Assembly (NCBI RefSeq): GCF_034355335.1
Contig: NZ_CP136422.1
Span: 5,430,501-5,494,500, forward strand
Length of the DNA stretch: 64,000 nt
Source of the DNA: Blautia coccoides
GTDB taxonomy: Bacteria; Bacillota; Clostridia; Lachnospirales; Lachnospiraceae
Reading direction: 5' to 3'
Shown here: positions 43,718-53,502 of the stretch, in pieces
How the letters are laid out: each line of letters begins with the position of its first letter
Position numbering within the stretch: the first letter of the stretch is position 1
The notes under the pieces: generated by a model
Databases searched by the model: none
What the model saw: the letters and a program-made list of their open reading frames with translations, nothing else
Told to the model about the DNA's origin: nothing
Translations under genes and position numbers: made by a program

Positions 43718-44614
43718 GCTCTGTTACCTCCTTGTTTTCTTCTATCTTTGTCTCTCTGGTATTTTCTTCACTTTCACGAATTAACGTGTTAAATTCATTA
43801 TAGACCACTTCCGATTCTTTTGCAACCGTTTTCCTGTCATTTTCCAGATCCATAAGGACATACCGTCCAAGCTGCATCAGAATCGGCCTGCAGATCTCAT
43901 TAACCGTTGTGCCAAGGTGCCCAAGCACACGGAGATCATTAAAATCCGTGATGTGCCGCAGGCTGTCCGCAGACAGGTATGCTTCCGTATCCATCCCGCA
44001 CCGCTTTAATAGGACATACCATACACTGTCCGTCATAAGGTTCCGGAACTCCACTTCCTGGTTCTGCTCATCCAGTTCTTCCAGAAATGTCCCCTGCACA
44101 TCCTGTTTCAGTTCATCAAACGCATCCGGAAGCCACTCCCGCACACTTTCCTGTGCTGCCTGATGCAGGGTTCCGGCAAGCCCGCCATCTCCTTCGTCCA
44201 ATCCATACGCTCTCTGCAGATAATCTGCCGCAAGAAAACGGTCATCCTGTGGCAGCACCCACAAAGCCGGGTCTTTCCCCAGATTCCGAACCTTATAAGT
44301 ATCCGAAATATCAAACACATACCGCAGGCGGTTTTTCGGGCTGGATGTATAATCAATCAGGGCAATGCCTTTCGAGCCTTTCCTGATCCATCGGTACATC
44401 CGCTTATTCCATACCTCCATGGATGCCACAGCGGTTGCTTCCGGTCTCTGGGCAAAGATCAGGAGCTGTTCATCAAAGGTGTATTTATATAACCGGGATG
44501 CGGTATCCAGAAAACGCATCCACTCTTCCGGCTTTGCTGCGATGTCCTTTGCGACTTCTTCCGTCAGCTGTTCCATGGCATATAATTTATTTGCCATACC
44601 CATTCATCCTCCTC

Positions 44615-45256
44615 TCATTCTATCGTCGTTTCCCGTTTTTTCTTCACACCGGATGTTTTCTGACCGGATGTGATTTTTTTCCGGTTTTCCTCCAGGGATT
44701 CCTTGATTGATTTTTTATGTGGTTTCTCATATCCATAATTTTCTGCTTCCTTTTCTGCCACTTTCAGATTGATATCATTCAAATCCACAGAGTATTGAAT
44801 CTGCTCCATAGGAAGGATCTTTTTTTCCCGGAAAGAAAAATAGGACTGGTCATTTCCGAGAATCACATGGTCAATCACAGGGATTCCTGCCAACATACAA
44901 AGCTGCTGCATCCTGCCTGTAAGTGCAATGTCCTCCTTTGATGGGTTCAGGCTGCCGCTTGGATGGTTGTGGAACAAAAGAATGGAAGCGGCATTCGATA
45001 AGAACGCCACCTTTAATACTTCCCTCGGATGCACCAGTGACTGGTTCAGTGTCCCCATACTGATGATAGTCATGTTAATGGGAACATTATCACTTCGAAG
45101 ATGGACCACTCCTACCACCTCCCGGTCATAGTCTTTAAAGGTATCTCCCAATACCCGGATCGCATCTTCCGGTGTAGAGATCTCTTCCTCACTCAGGATC
45201 GGTGCTTCTTTTACAAGCCGAACCGATACCTGGTCAATTCCGTATTTTCTTCTCAC
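44615..45256 (-). CDS. RadC-like JAMM-domain protein
   Basis: 213 aa. The JAMM/MPN motif is LLFHNHPSGSLNPSKEDI (HxH near residue 95 with Ser and Asp), a RadC-type metalloprotein fold found in ICEs. N-terminal helical region PILSEEEISTPEDAIRVL. The C-terminal 60 residues are basic and charged. Its role in ICE biology is not known; the name DNA repair protein RadC is historic. It lies just before the LtrC-like gene and overlaps the preceding small gene. Confidence 0.85.
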   Translation of the reverse strand: MRRKYGIDQVSVRLVKEAPILSEEEISTPEDAIRVLGDTFKDYDREVVGVVHLRSDNVPINMTIISMGTLNQSLVHPREVLKVAFLSNAASILLFHNHPSGSLNPSKEDIALTGRMQQLCMLAGIPVIDHVILGNDQSYFSFREKKILPMEQIQYSVDLNDINLKVAEKEAENYGYEKPHKKSIKESLEENRKKITSGQKTSGVKKKRETTIE

Positions 45257-45380
45257 TTTCTGATGCTCCTCTCTTTAAGGGGATTTGAAGAATAAACTCC
45301 TGGTCTTTTTGTGACTCCAGGCATTTCCGGATATGTCCGGATAACCTTTTTCTTTCTTCCTCTTTCATTTTGTTGCTCAT
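45234..45380 (-). CDS. Small basic protein, 48 aa, coupled to RadC
   Basis: ATG at 45380 overlaps the stop of the 45377 gene (ATGA), and the end overlaps the RadC start by 23 bases. Reads MSNKMKEEERKRLSGHIRKC, strongly basic. Position and coupling support it being real. No family recognised. Confidence 0.5.
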   Translation of the reverse strand: MSNKMKEEERKRLSGHIRKCLESQKDQEFILQIPLKRGASESEKKIRN

Positions 45381-45688
45381 TCCCCTTCTCCCTCTACGAC
45401 CTCTTCCATAACATCTGCAATCCGTTCCAATTCCCTTACAAGCGAAGGGAACTCATAACTGTTCCTGGCTTTTCCAATCTGATCCAGTAAAAATTCCGGT
45501 ACATTGTTGATTGCCTCCGCTATCAATGCTTTTACTCTTAAATCCTCAATAGTCAGAAGTTCTTTGAGTCCAAATTCTTCACCCAAAACTTCCTTATACC
45601 TGATTAACTCGCCTTCAAGGCTATCCGGTTCTAACCGTCTTTCAAACTTTTCTCTTATATCATCACCATATAAGCACCACTCTGACAT
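45377..45688 (-). CDS. Hypothetical helical protein
   Basis: 103 aa from MSEWCLYGDD (AAGGAGG seven bases upstream). Rich in Glu and Leu, helical. No known domain. First gene of a coupled run with the 48-aa protein and RadC. Confidence 0.6.
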   Translation of the reverse strand: MSEWCLYGDDIREKFERRLEPDSLEGELIRYKEVLGEEFGLKELLTIEDLRVKALIAEAINNVPEFLLDQIGKARNSYEFPSLVRELERIADVMEEVVEGEGE

Positions 45689-45754
45689 ATACATCCTCCT
45701 TCATATAAGGGAACCTCCACAATGAAAGTCCCCTTATAACTCTGCTTATTATTG

Positions 45755-46843
45755 TTACATTACCATAGCCGTATCTCTCGTTTTACCCTGTGGTTTTCCC
45801 AGAGCATCCCCTGCTTTCATCTCTTCCTTCGCCTTTTCCAGCTTCACATGAATCCCGGTTTTCTCTGCCGGCTTTTCTGCCGAAGCTGCTTTTTCTTTTT
45901 CCAGACGTGCTTCCCGTTTCTCCGCATTTTCCATCACGGCTGTTCTGCCATCACAAAACTGCACTTTATCCGAAAGAATATCTTCCAGTGCTACTTCTGT
46001 TGCATTGACTTCTTTTACCATGGCATTCAGGGCTTTCACATCAAAGTCCCCATTATCCGGCAAAAGAAGTGTTTCATGGATGGAGGAAGGCAGGATATAA
46101 AAATCACCCTTCATAAACTCCCCGATCTGTTTGCGGATATCCTCATGCAGGATCAGGGATGCCGCATTCATTTTTGTTTCGTTCGTCAGGCAAAACATAG
46201 GCATGAAAAATTCCTCTGCCCTCCTGTCTCCGTTCAACAGATTCTGGGGTTTTTCTCCCATAATCGAGGATTCCATCAGATCATTTATTGCGTATAAAGC
46301 CGGTCCACGGTTTTTATCCGATGCCATCGCATCCTGATGGAGCGTCTGGACATCAATCTTCCACGCCTCTAAAAGTGCTTTGGTCACGGAAACAGAAGCA
46401 ATGCCGTCTTTATTTTCCGACAGGTTGACCGTATAATAAGCTGCGAAATCCCCATGCATGGTCACAGCTTTATCTTCCAGCCATTCTTTGTTTTTATCCG
46501 GGTCACACATCCTGACCTGCAGCTTATCCTTGACATTCCCGTAATCCATCATGCCATTTACATCAACGTCCAGGTCCGTATCCATTTTTTCAATCCAAAG
46601 GTCTGCCACATCCCCTACACAGGCATCCGGACTTTTCCCGTTCCGGTATTCCTGGTAAAAGGAATCCAGATATACATTCGGTGTGATATTGGTGTCCTTT
46701 GCGGGAATGACCACCGCCGTCAGTGTCAGCCCGTTCTTCTTTACTACTTCCTGCAGATGGATATTGGCATCCGCATATTTTTCCGGAAGATAGTCCTTCA
46801 CATTGTCCTTCACATATTCAAAAAAATCTTTTCTGTTCATCAT
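45755..46843 (-). CDS. DUF5688 family protein
   Basis: 362 aa. Start MMNRKDFFEYVKDNVKDYLP fits the DUF5688 pattern, with VYLDSFYQEYRNGKS in the first 70 residues and HETLLLPDNG near residue 250. C-terminal tail is Lys/Glu-rich (KREARLEKEKAASAEKPAEK). Soluble, no signal peptide. This family is abundant in Firmicutes ICEs; the function is unknown. Good position in the transfer operon, 7 bases after the 46-aa gene. Confidence 0.75.
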   Translation of the reverse strand: MMNRKDFFEYVKDNVKDYLPEKYADANIHLQEVVKKNGLTLTAVVIPAKDTNITPNVYLDSFYQEYRNGKSPDACVGDVADLWIEKMDTDLDVDVNGMMDYGNVKDKLQVRMCDPDKNKEWLEDKAVTMHGDFAAYYTVNLSENKDGIASVSVTKALLEAWKIDVQTLHQDAMASDKNRGPALYAINDLMESSIMGEKPQNLLNGDRRAEEFFMPMFCLTNETKMNAASLILHEDIRKQIGEFMKGDFYILPSSIHETLLLPDNGDFDVKALNAMVKEVNATEVALEDILSDKVQFCDGRTAVMENAEKREARLEKEKAASAEKPAEKTGIHVKLEKAKEEMKAGDALGKPQGKTRDTAMVM

Positions 46844-46849
46844 ACGCAA

Positions 46850-46990
46850 TTACCCCCTTCTGATCATGTGCTGGTTCATTCTCTTTTTGTTGACTGCCTG
46901 CTCTGCTTTTTTCTGGTATGCCATCATTCTCTTGAATGATCTCTCCTGCATTTCTCTCCCTGCCTGCACTGTGTTCATTGTTTTCTTCAT
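46850..46990 (-). CDS. Small basic protein, 46 aa
   Basis: MKKTMNTVQAGREMQERSFK... ends MNQHMIRRG. It has a strong positive charge and lies seven bases before DUF5688. Upstream is a ribosome binding site (GGACAGGT). It is plausible as a small DNA- or RNA-binding protein; not recognised. Confidence 0.45.
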   Translation of the reverse strand: MKKTMNTVQAGREMQERSFKRMMAYQKKAEQAVNKKRMNQHMIRRG

Positions 46991-47028
46991 ATTCTTTACC
47001 TGTCCTTTCTTGATTTTACTATGATAAA

Positions 47029-47053
47029 AGGGAGCCTCAAATTAAGGCTCCCT
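47029..47053 (-). terminator. Terminator of the surface adhesin gene
   Basis: AGGGAGCCT and AGGCTCCCT form a strong stem, followed on the minus strand by TTTTATC, 16 bases beyond the adhesin stop codon. Confidence 0.7.
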
Positions 47054-47068
47054 GCTCATATAAGGTTG

Positions 47069-50000
47069 CTATTTTCTTTTTCTCTTTCTTCTGGCTGCCA
47101 GAAGTCCGGCAATGCCGCTTACAGATACTGCCAGCAGTACCACCGGAAGCCAGAGATTCGTCTCATCCCCGGTCTTCGGATTACCTGCTGACGGTGTTCC
47201 CGGTGTGCCTTCCGTTGTCTGTGGCACTTCCGGCTTGTCATTTGTCAGGTCAAAGGTCACTTCCACAATCGGTGTGCTGTCATCTTTGTAGGCAAATACC
47301 ACCTCATGCTCGGTCTCATCCAGTGTATATCCATCCAGCGTCTTGGTTTCCACCAGATAATATTTCTTCTCACCGGCATATTTACCGTCTTTGTAATCTG
47401 CAATCTCATAAAGGCTGCTCTCCGCATGACCGGCAGCATCCGTCTTTAAGGTCTCCAGTACCTTCCCTTTGCTGTCACGGAGTTCAAATTCCACGCCTTT
47501 TAATGGCTCTCCGGTTTCCTTATCTGTTTTATTCAGGATCACTTTACCTTTTGCGGTATCATCCTTCATAACAACCGTCTGGATCTCGCCGGTATCTTTC
47601 ACTTCAAAGGAGACATCGGCTGTCAGGATAAATCCTTTCGGTGCCTGTTCTTCCCTGAGTGTGTATCTGCCAATCGGCAGCTTCTCCACATAATGCGGCT
47701 CCTCTGTGGAAGTCCAGCTTTCCACTACCTGGTCATTTTCATCCAGGATCGTAAGCTTCGCACCCGGGATCTCCTGGTCTCCGGTGATATCTGTCTTGCT
47801 GATCTGTACCTTTGTCACATCATCCTTCATTTCATGCTTCTGGATTTCCGCAGTATTCTCGATGGTAAATTCGATGCTTTCTGCGGTTACATATCCATCT
47901 GCAGGTTTGGTTTCTGTCATGGTGTAGGTTTTGCCGACTACCAGCTCTTTGATCACATGGGCTTCTTCTGTGGATACCCATTCATCCACAACATTTCCAT
48001 CCTCATCGGTCACTTTCAGGTGGGCACCCGGGAGTTCATCCCCTGTTGTCAGGTCGGATTTTGTCAATTCCACGGTTGTTGCCTCATTTTCAAAGGTAAA
48101 ATCATAGCTTACCTCTGCCTGGTCCGCACCGGCATATTCAAAGGTGAAATCCTGTTCCTCATTGGTGGTCACAAAACCATCCGGGGCATACAGCTCCTTC
48201 ACATAATAGTTGCCGTCTACCGGCAGGTCTGCCATAAAGGTGATCTGACCGTTTTCATCCGTGGTCTTAAGCTCAATGAGCGTATCTGCTTCCATCAGGA
48301 CATCACCGCCCACATTTTTGATATCCTCCCTTGTAAACAATCCGAAGATACCGCCTGCCAGAACTCGTTCGGTGTCTTTTTCCTTTTTCAGGACGGTCAC
48401 TTTGACTTTCTGGCGGTTATTCTGCCATGCTTCATCATACGTTACCACCGGGGTATCCTGGTCACGGTAACTTAAATCCACATATCTTGGCTCCCCATCC
48501 AGCACATAACCATGGGCAGTTTCTGCCTCTTTCACATAGTATTTTCCAACCGGAAGATCCCCAAGCTGTGCAATACCATTGGTATCTGTGGTAATGGTTC
48601 CCACCAGTTCATCTGCTTTGAAATAATCCTCGCTGACACCATCTGCCGCTTTGATATCTTCAGCGGCATAAACGTGAAAAGTAACTTCGGTAAGGCTTCC
48701 GGTGATATACTCAAACAGATGCTCCACCGTGCCTTTTGCATTATCCAGAAGCGTTACTTTATCCAGGAATTCGCCCTTTTTGTTGATGATCAGAAGCCCG
48801 GTCGGCACTTCATCCTTCATTTCAACCTTCTGGACATCGCCATTGTCTTCCACGGTAAATTCCACATCCGTTGCTTTCAGGTATCCATACGGGGCAAATT
48901 CTTCCCGGAGTGTGTAAGTCTCCCCGACTACCAGACGTTTGATCACATGCGGGGCATCCTTAACAGAAGTCCATTCATCCACAACATTCCCGTCTTTATT
49001 CAGCACTTTCAGGCTTGCACCATCCAGTTCTGTTCCAGTGGTAATGTCAGATTTTGTGATCTCCACTGTGGTCGGCTGGTTTTTCTTCACGGCTTTCAAA
49101 ACAACCGTTTCCACATCCTGTCCCTGATAGGAAGCATCAAAGTTCAGGACCTCATTGGAAGATACATACCCTGCCGGGGCTTTCAGTTCTTTTACATAGT
49201 AGCTTCCAAGCGGAAGATCCAGTGTACAGCCGGCCTGACCCTTCTCATCCGAAGTCATTTCCTGAAGGAGGGTATCTGCCGCAACAATTACTTTGCCGTC
49301 TGCGGTAATATCTTCTTTGTTGTAGATACCAAATACGGCACCTGCCACAACTGCTCCATTTTCCGCATCCTGTTTTTCAACCGTAATCGCTACCCTCTGT
49401 CTTTCATCACCGATTGTCACTTCCTGCTCTACCACCGGAGTATCCTGACCTTCATAGACAAAGACAACATCTTCAGCCTCCGGATTTAACACAAACCCTT
49501 CCGGGGCTGTTTTTTCCACCACCCGATAAGCACCAAGCGGAAGGTTTTCTGCCACTGCCATTCCATCCTCACCGGTTGTGATCGTAGTCACCAGTGTATC
49601 CTTTGCATAGACTACAATCCGGTTTCCTTCTGCGTCCTTCTGGTAATCCGGGGAGTAAATATCCTCTGCCGCATACACTTCAAAGACGGCATCTTTCAGG
49701 AACTGCTCTTCGTAAATGAAATCCTTATTAAATCCAGCAAGCATCTCACCTTTTTTGTAAACAGTCAGCTTTCCTTTGACCGGATGGTTTTCGTAATCTA
49801 CTTCAATCACCACATCCCCGCTGACAGAATCCATCTGGTATGCAGTATTGGAATCCACTTCGATCTCCACATAATTCTGGTTTAAGGTATAGCCATCCGG
49901 GGCTGTCACTTCCTCGATCCGGTAATGTCCGATGCTTAAATTGTTCGGAAGGATCAGATAACCCTGGCTGTCTGTGAAGTAGGATTTATGGGTAACAGTG

Positions 50001-53000
50001 GTCGGGTAAGTCGTAACCTGTTCCACATATTTCTTATGATTCAGGTCATAAATCTTAAATTCTGTACCTGCCACCAGCACCGGCCTCTTTGTTTCATCGT
50101 CTTTCTTCACGATCTTTAACTTTGCTTTAAATTCATCATCCAGAAGGATCCGCCAGATCTGCGGCTCATCCGGATGGTTTTCACTGATGGTAACAAGAAA
50201 GTCATCCACCGGCTTATAATTGTGCGGAGTTGTTGTTTCCTTTACAAGGTAAGTACCATACGGAAGCGGGATGCTGCAGGCATAGCCTTTGGCATCCGTA
50301 AACATCTCTGTCTTTCCATCTGCGGTCAGCACTACCGGCTTGGCAGATGCAAAATCGTAACTGCCGTCCGGATTGGTCTTAAGGCTGCTCTTTAAGTAAG
50401 CAGTAAATCCGGCACCTTTTAACAGGTCTGCGTCTGTCTTTCCATTGTTCGCCGCTTTAATCACCTGGAACGGCTGTTTCATGACCTGTTCCGAAGATTC
50501 CGTACTGCGCTCCACAGTCTTTACAAGGTCTCCCTCATAACTGCATTCCAGGTCATACTCACCCTCGTCGATCAGGTATCCAATCGGCGGTGTGATCTCT
50601 TTCACGTAGTATTTTCCAAGGTACAGGTCTTCTACAGAAGCATCACCCTTTTTATCAACCGTCATGGTTGCCACCTGGCTTCCTGCTTTATAGAGGATGC
50701 CGGTTTTTCCATCCGGATGGATGATGTTTTCTTTTGCATACACTCCATAAACAGCGCCTTCAAAGGTAGCGTCTCCCTGGGTATTTCTTCCGGTCTCTTT
50801 ATCTTTCTTGACCAGATGGATCGTCGCATTGACACGTTCATTCTCAAACGTATGGGTAAATGCGACGGATGCCTGTTTATCGTTGGTGTACTGAAATCTG
50901 AAAGAGAATACATCCTCACTGTTTCGGAAGTAGTTTACAGGTGCCTGCAGCTCTTTCACATAATAGCTGTGGTTGATCGGCAGGTCTGCCTGATATACAG
51001 CGTTTCCATCGTTCCCGGTTGTTGCTTTTTCAATCAGGGTATCTTTTCTCACTACCACATTCCCGGATACATCAGCGATATCTTCTGCCGCATACAGTCC
51101 GTAAATTCCTCCGGACAGCGGGTTCTTTGTGGTATCGTCCTGTTTCACCACAGATACGCTTGCCTTCTGGCGGTCATTGGCAAAGGTCACATTTCCTACT
51201 GCCACTTCCACGTTCTGTCCTGCATAGCTTAAGGTGACGGTTTTGGATTCCCCTTTGCACACATAATCTGCAGGGGCTTTCGTTTCTGTTACAACGTAAG
51301 TGCCAAGATGCAGGTTCTTAAGGGTTGCACTGCCATCCTCACCGGTGGTCAGCCCCTCTTTTACCAGGGCACCCTTTTGGAAAATAACCCTTCCATCTGC
51401 CGCTTTGATATCCGCTCCGGCATACACGTTATAAACAGCACCTTTCAATCTCTGTTTTGTGTACTGGAACACAACGCCGGAATCTGTAACAGAAGCACCG
51501 GTCAGCACTTCCCCTTCCTTATAAACGGTCAGGTCTGCAAACTGTTCCTTGTCAGTTACGTCTTTCTTTGTGGTTCCGCCGATGACCAGGTTGATCCCAT
51601 AGGCTTTGGTATCCAGCACATAGCCATTCGGTACGGAAATCTCTTTCAGGTACACGGTATTCTGTGTCTTTTCAATCGTTATACTGGATGCACCATTGGC
51701 ATCGGTTGCAGGCATCTTTGCGATCAGGTTTTTTCCTGCTTCATCACTGTAAATGCCATAGACCGCACCGGCTACCTTTGCATTGCTTCCGGCATCCTTT
51801 TTCACGATCTCAATCTTTGCCATCTTCACCCATTCCACACTGAAATCCACATACTTCTCATCTGTGACACCTTCTCCAAATACCAGTGCCAGGTCCTGTG
51901 TAGATGACCCTGTGGTGATCTTATAAGCAGAATAATCCTTGGTAATGCTTCCTTTCATGGTCACTGCCCAGGAGCCGCTTACATCTTCCGCCTGTGTCAG
52001 AGGCGCGGAAAGATAGAACTTTGTGCCGCCGGACACTTCTACGCTTGCCCCTGCCGCACTGGTCTTTCCGGTTGAAACGTTGTGGAATTTTACGCCGGAT
52101 GGAAGCTTCATCGTAATGGTCTGAAGCGCATCTGCCTTAAAAGTGATCTCTTCCGTTCTCTGGGAATTGCCGTCAATATAGGCTTTTACCTTCGCATTGG
52201 AAAATGACATCGCCACGTCCGGGATCTCCGGCTGGCTCACACAGTAGTTATAGAGTTCCATGGCCAGCGCCTGTCCGGTGGAGTTGGTGCCGGAAAAGGC
52301 ATCACTGCTTCCATTTGCATAAGCGGCTGCCAGATGGGTAATGATAAAACGCTTTCCGGTAGAGAAATCCGGATGCTTTTCTGCGAAAAATCCTTCATCC
52401 CCGCTGGCTTTTGTACCGTAGTAGCAGACTTTCGCTAAGGTCTTTCCGTCACTCAGCTTTGTGATCGTATAAGTTCCATCCCCCGGCCCCGGCTTGGATG
52501 GCTGTACGCAATAGGCAGTAGCAGTAACATCACCAAACTTTACGGTATAAGGTGCGGTCAGGTAAGAACCCAGACCATAATCTGCATAATAGTAATATGC
52601 CCCTCTGGTTACACTAACGGAGGTCGTGGATCTGGCACTTGCAAACAGTGCCTGTGCCTGAAACTGTACCGTCTCGCCTTCTTCCAGGCTCAGCATATCA
52701 ATTCCCTGTTCTTCGCCCTGTTCCAGTACATCAGATACGGAAAGCCCGGTCTCCGGGTCAACGGTTTCCTGCCCTTCGCTTTCCTCCAGTGCTGCATCCA
52801 GTTCCTCTTCCGGAAGAACTTCGGTGCTTTCTACTATTTCCGTTTCTGGTTCAGCCTCTGTGACTGGTTCTGTGGCAGCTTCCGTCTCCATGGAAGTTTC
52901 TGTTGTTTCACTCTCTTCTGCAGATAACGTCTGCGAGTCTGCCTCATCATCATCTGCCGCTTCCTCTGTACCGCTGGAACCGGCATCTTCGCCGCCTCCT

Positions 53001-53437
53001 TCTGAAGCAGCCTGCACTTCTGTTTCCGCCTCTTTAACGATCAGGTTTCTGCTGATCTGGTACTTCGGATGTGCCTCATTGACCGGCTCCACGTAGTAGA
53101 CGGCTTTATAACTGTCTGCGTGGTCTAAAGCAAAATCCTTTCCCTCTTCATTCTTAGCTTCCTCAAAAGTGACTTTTACTTTTTTGTCATCTTTGATCTC
53201 CAGCCCGGTAAAATCACAGGTGACGTCGAATTCACTGCCAACAGTAATTTCATAATCTTTGGCTTTTACCACTTCATCTTCGTCCAGCAGATCCTTGACC
53301 TCTTCATAAAGGGGCGGCTTTTCTTCCGCTTTGGGTTCTGCCGCATACGCTGTCATGGGCGATAACACCGTGGATAACAGCGTCATCCCTGCCAGAAATC
53401 CGGATACAAGTCTCCTTAAATGTCCTGTTCTTCTCAT
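47069..53437 (-). CDS. Giant thioester / CnaB-repeat surface adhesin
   Basis: 2122 aa. Signal peptide within about residues 1-35 (GFLAGMTLLSTVLSPMTAYAAE). A highly acidic Ser/Thr/Glu linker spans about 165-265. A thioester-domain-like region follows at about 280-560, with TAYCVQPS carrying a Cys near residue 308. About 1500 residues of tandem CnaB-type (collagen-binding protein B) domains follow; repeated units start with KKGE/KKD and AVYGIYA/AVFEVYAAEDI and end in Y.V.E...P.GY. The C-terminus is a sortase signal: GNPKTGDETN, hydrophobic segment, RRKRKRK. The CnaB domains would be stabilised by isopeptide bonds. Such ICE adhesins may aid mating-pair contact or gut attachment. Its likely sortase is the class B enzyme at 19431-20189. 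Confidence 0.9.
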   Translation of the reverse strand: MRRTGHLRRLVSGFLAGMTLLSTVLSPMTAYAAEPKAEEKPPLYEEVKDLLDEDEVVKAKDYEITVGSEFDVTCDFTGLEIKDDKKVKVTFEEAKNEEGKDFALDHADSYKAVYYVEPVNEAHPKYQISRNLIVKEAETEVQAASEGGGEDAGSSGTEEAADDDEADSQTLSAEESETTETSMETEAATEPVTEAEPETEIVESTEVLPEEELDAALEESEGQETVDPETGLSVSDVLEQGEEQGIDMLSLEEGETVQFQAQALFASARSTTSVSVTRGAYYYYADYGLGSYLTAPYTVKFGDVTATAYCVQPSKPGPGDGTYTITKLSDGKTLAKVCYYGTKASGDEGFFAEKHPDFSTGKRFIITHLAAAYANGSSDAFSGTNSTGQALAMELYNYCVSQPEIPDVAMSFSNAKVKAYIDGNSQRTEEITFKADALQTITMKLPSGVKFHNVSTGKTSAAGASVEVSGGTKFYLSAPLTQAEDVSGSWAVTMKGSITKDYSAYKITTGSSTQDLALVFGEGVTDEKYVDFSVEWVKMAKIEIVKKDAGSNAKVAGAVYGIYSDEAGKNLIAKMPATDANGASSITIEKTQNTVYLKEISVPNGYVLDTKAYGINLVIGGTTKKDVTDKEQFADLTVYKEGEVLTGASVTDSGVVFQYTKQRLKGAVYNVYAGADIKAADGRVIFQKGALVKEGLTTGEDGSATLKNLHLGTYVVTETKAPADYVCKGESKTVTLSYAGQNVEVAVGNVTFANDRQKASVSVVKQDDTTKNPLSGGIYGLYAAEDIADVSGNVVVRKDTLIEKATTGNDGNAVYQADLPINHSYYVKELQAPVNYFRNSEDVFSFRFQYTNDKQASVAFTHTFENERVNATIHLVKKDKETGRNTQGDATFEGAVYGVYAKENIIHPDGKTGILYKAGSQVATMTVDKKGDASVEDLYLGKYYVKEITPPIGYLIDEGEYDLECSYEGDLVKTVERSTESSEQVMKQPFQVIKAANNGKTDADLLKGAGFTAYLKSSLKTNPDGSYDFASAKPVVLTADGKTEMFTDAKGYACSIPLPYGTYLVKETTTPHNYKPVDDFLVTISENHPDEPQIWRILLDDEFKAKLKIVKKDDETKRPVLVAGTEFKIYDLNHKKYVEQVTTYPTTVTHKSYFTDSQGYLILPNNLSIGHYRIEEVTAPDGYTLNQNYVEIEVDSNTAYQMDSVSGDVVIEVDYENHPVKGKLTVYKKGEMLAGFNKDFIYEEQFLKDAVFEVYAAEDIYSPDYQKDAEGNRIVVYAKDTLVTTITTGEDGMAVAENLPLGAYRVVEKTAPEGFVLNPEAEDVVFVYEGQDTPVVEQEVTIGDERQRVAITVEKQDAENGAVVAGAVFGIYNKEDITADGKVIVAADTLLQEMTSDEKGQAGCTLDLPLGSYYVKELKAPAGYVSSNEVLNFDASYQGQDVETVVLKAVKKNQPTTVEITKSDITTGTELDGASLKVLNKDGNVVDEWTSVKDAPHVIKRLVVGETYTLREEFAPYGYLKATDVEFTVEDNGDVQKVEMKDEVPTGLLIINKKGEFLDKVTLLDNAKGTVEHLFEYITGSLTEVTFHVYAAEDIKAADGVSEDYFKADELVGTITTDTNGIAQLGDLPVGKYYVKEAETAHGYVLDGEPRYVDLSYRDQDTPVVTYDEAWQNNRQKVKVTVLKKEKDTERVLAGGIFGLFTREDIKNVGGDVLMEADTLIELKTTDENGQITFMADLPVDGNYYVKELYAPDGFVTTNEEQDFTFEYAGADQAEVSYDFTFENEATTVELTKSDLTTGDELPGAHLKVTDEDGNVVDEWVSTEEAHVIKELVVGKTYTMTETKPADGYVTAESIEFTIENTAEIQKHEMKDDVTKVQISKTDITGDQEIPGAKLTILDENDQVVESWTSTEEPHYVEKLPIGRYTLREEQAPKGFILTADVSFEVKDTGEIQTVVMKDDTAKGKVILNKTDKETGEPLKGVEFELRDSKGKVLETLKTDAAGHAESSLYEIADYKDGKYAGEKKYYLVETKTLDGYTLDETEHEVVFAYKDDSTPIVEVTFDLTNDKPEVPQTTEGTPGTPSAGNPKTGDETNLWLPVVLLAVSVSGIAGLLAARRKRKRK

Positions 53438-53502
53438 AGATCATGTCCTCTCTTTCATTTTTTATATGAAAACAGACAGCCTTCTGGCTGCCTGGTTCCT
53501 AA

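Larger units (their letters stand above)
43683..44603 (-). pseudogene. LtrC-like methylase/helicase, N-terminal part
   Basis: 307 codons, starts MGMANKLYAMEQ after GAGAGGAGG. It carries an ArdC-like ssDNA-binding start (EEWMRFLDTASRLYKYTFDEQLLIFAQ, MYRWIRKGSKGIALID) and ends at ERDHLQQERGL, where the nested element begins. Beyond the junction the frame runs on briefly into the element and stops. Joining base 43683 to 33925 keeps the frame. The region 43717-43683 also holds the start of the overlapping tnpV-like gene. Confidence 0.85.

Noticed and set aside
47693..49489. Long plus-strand frames of 260 and 325 aa
   Set aside because: They lie opposite the CnaB repeats, share repeated Cys/His/Phe patterns and arise from codon bias of the adhesin on the other strand.
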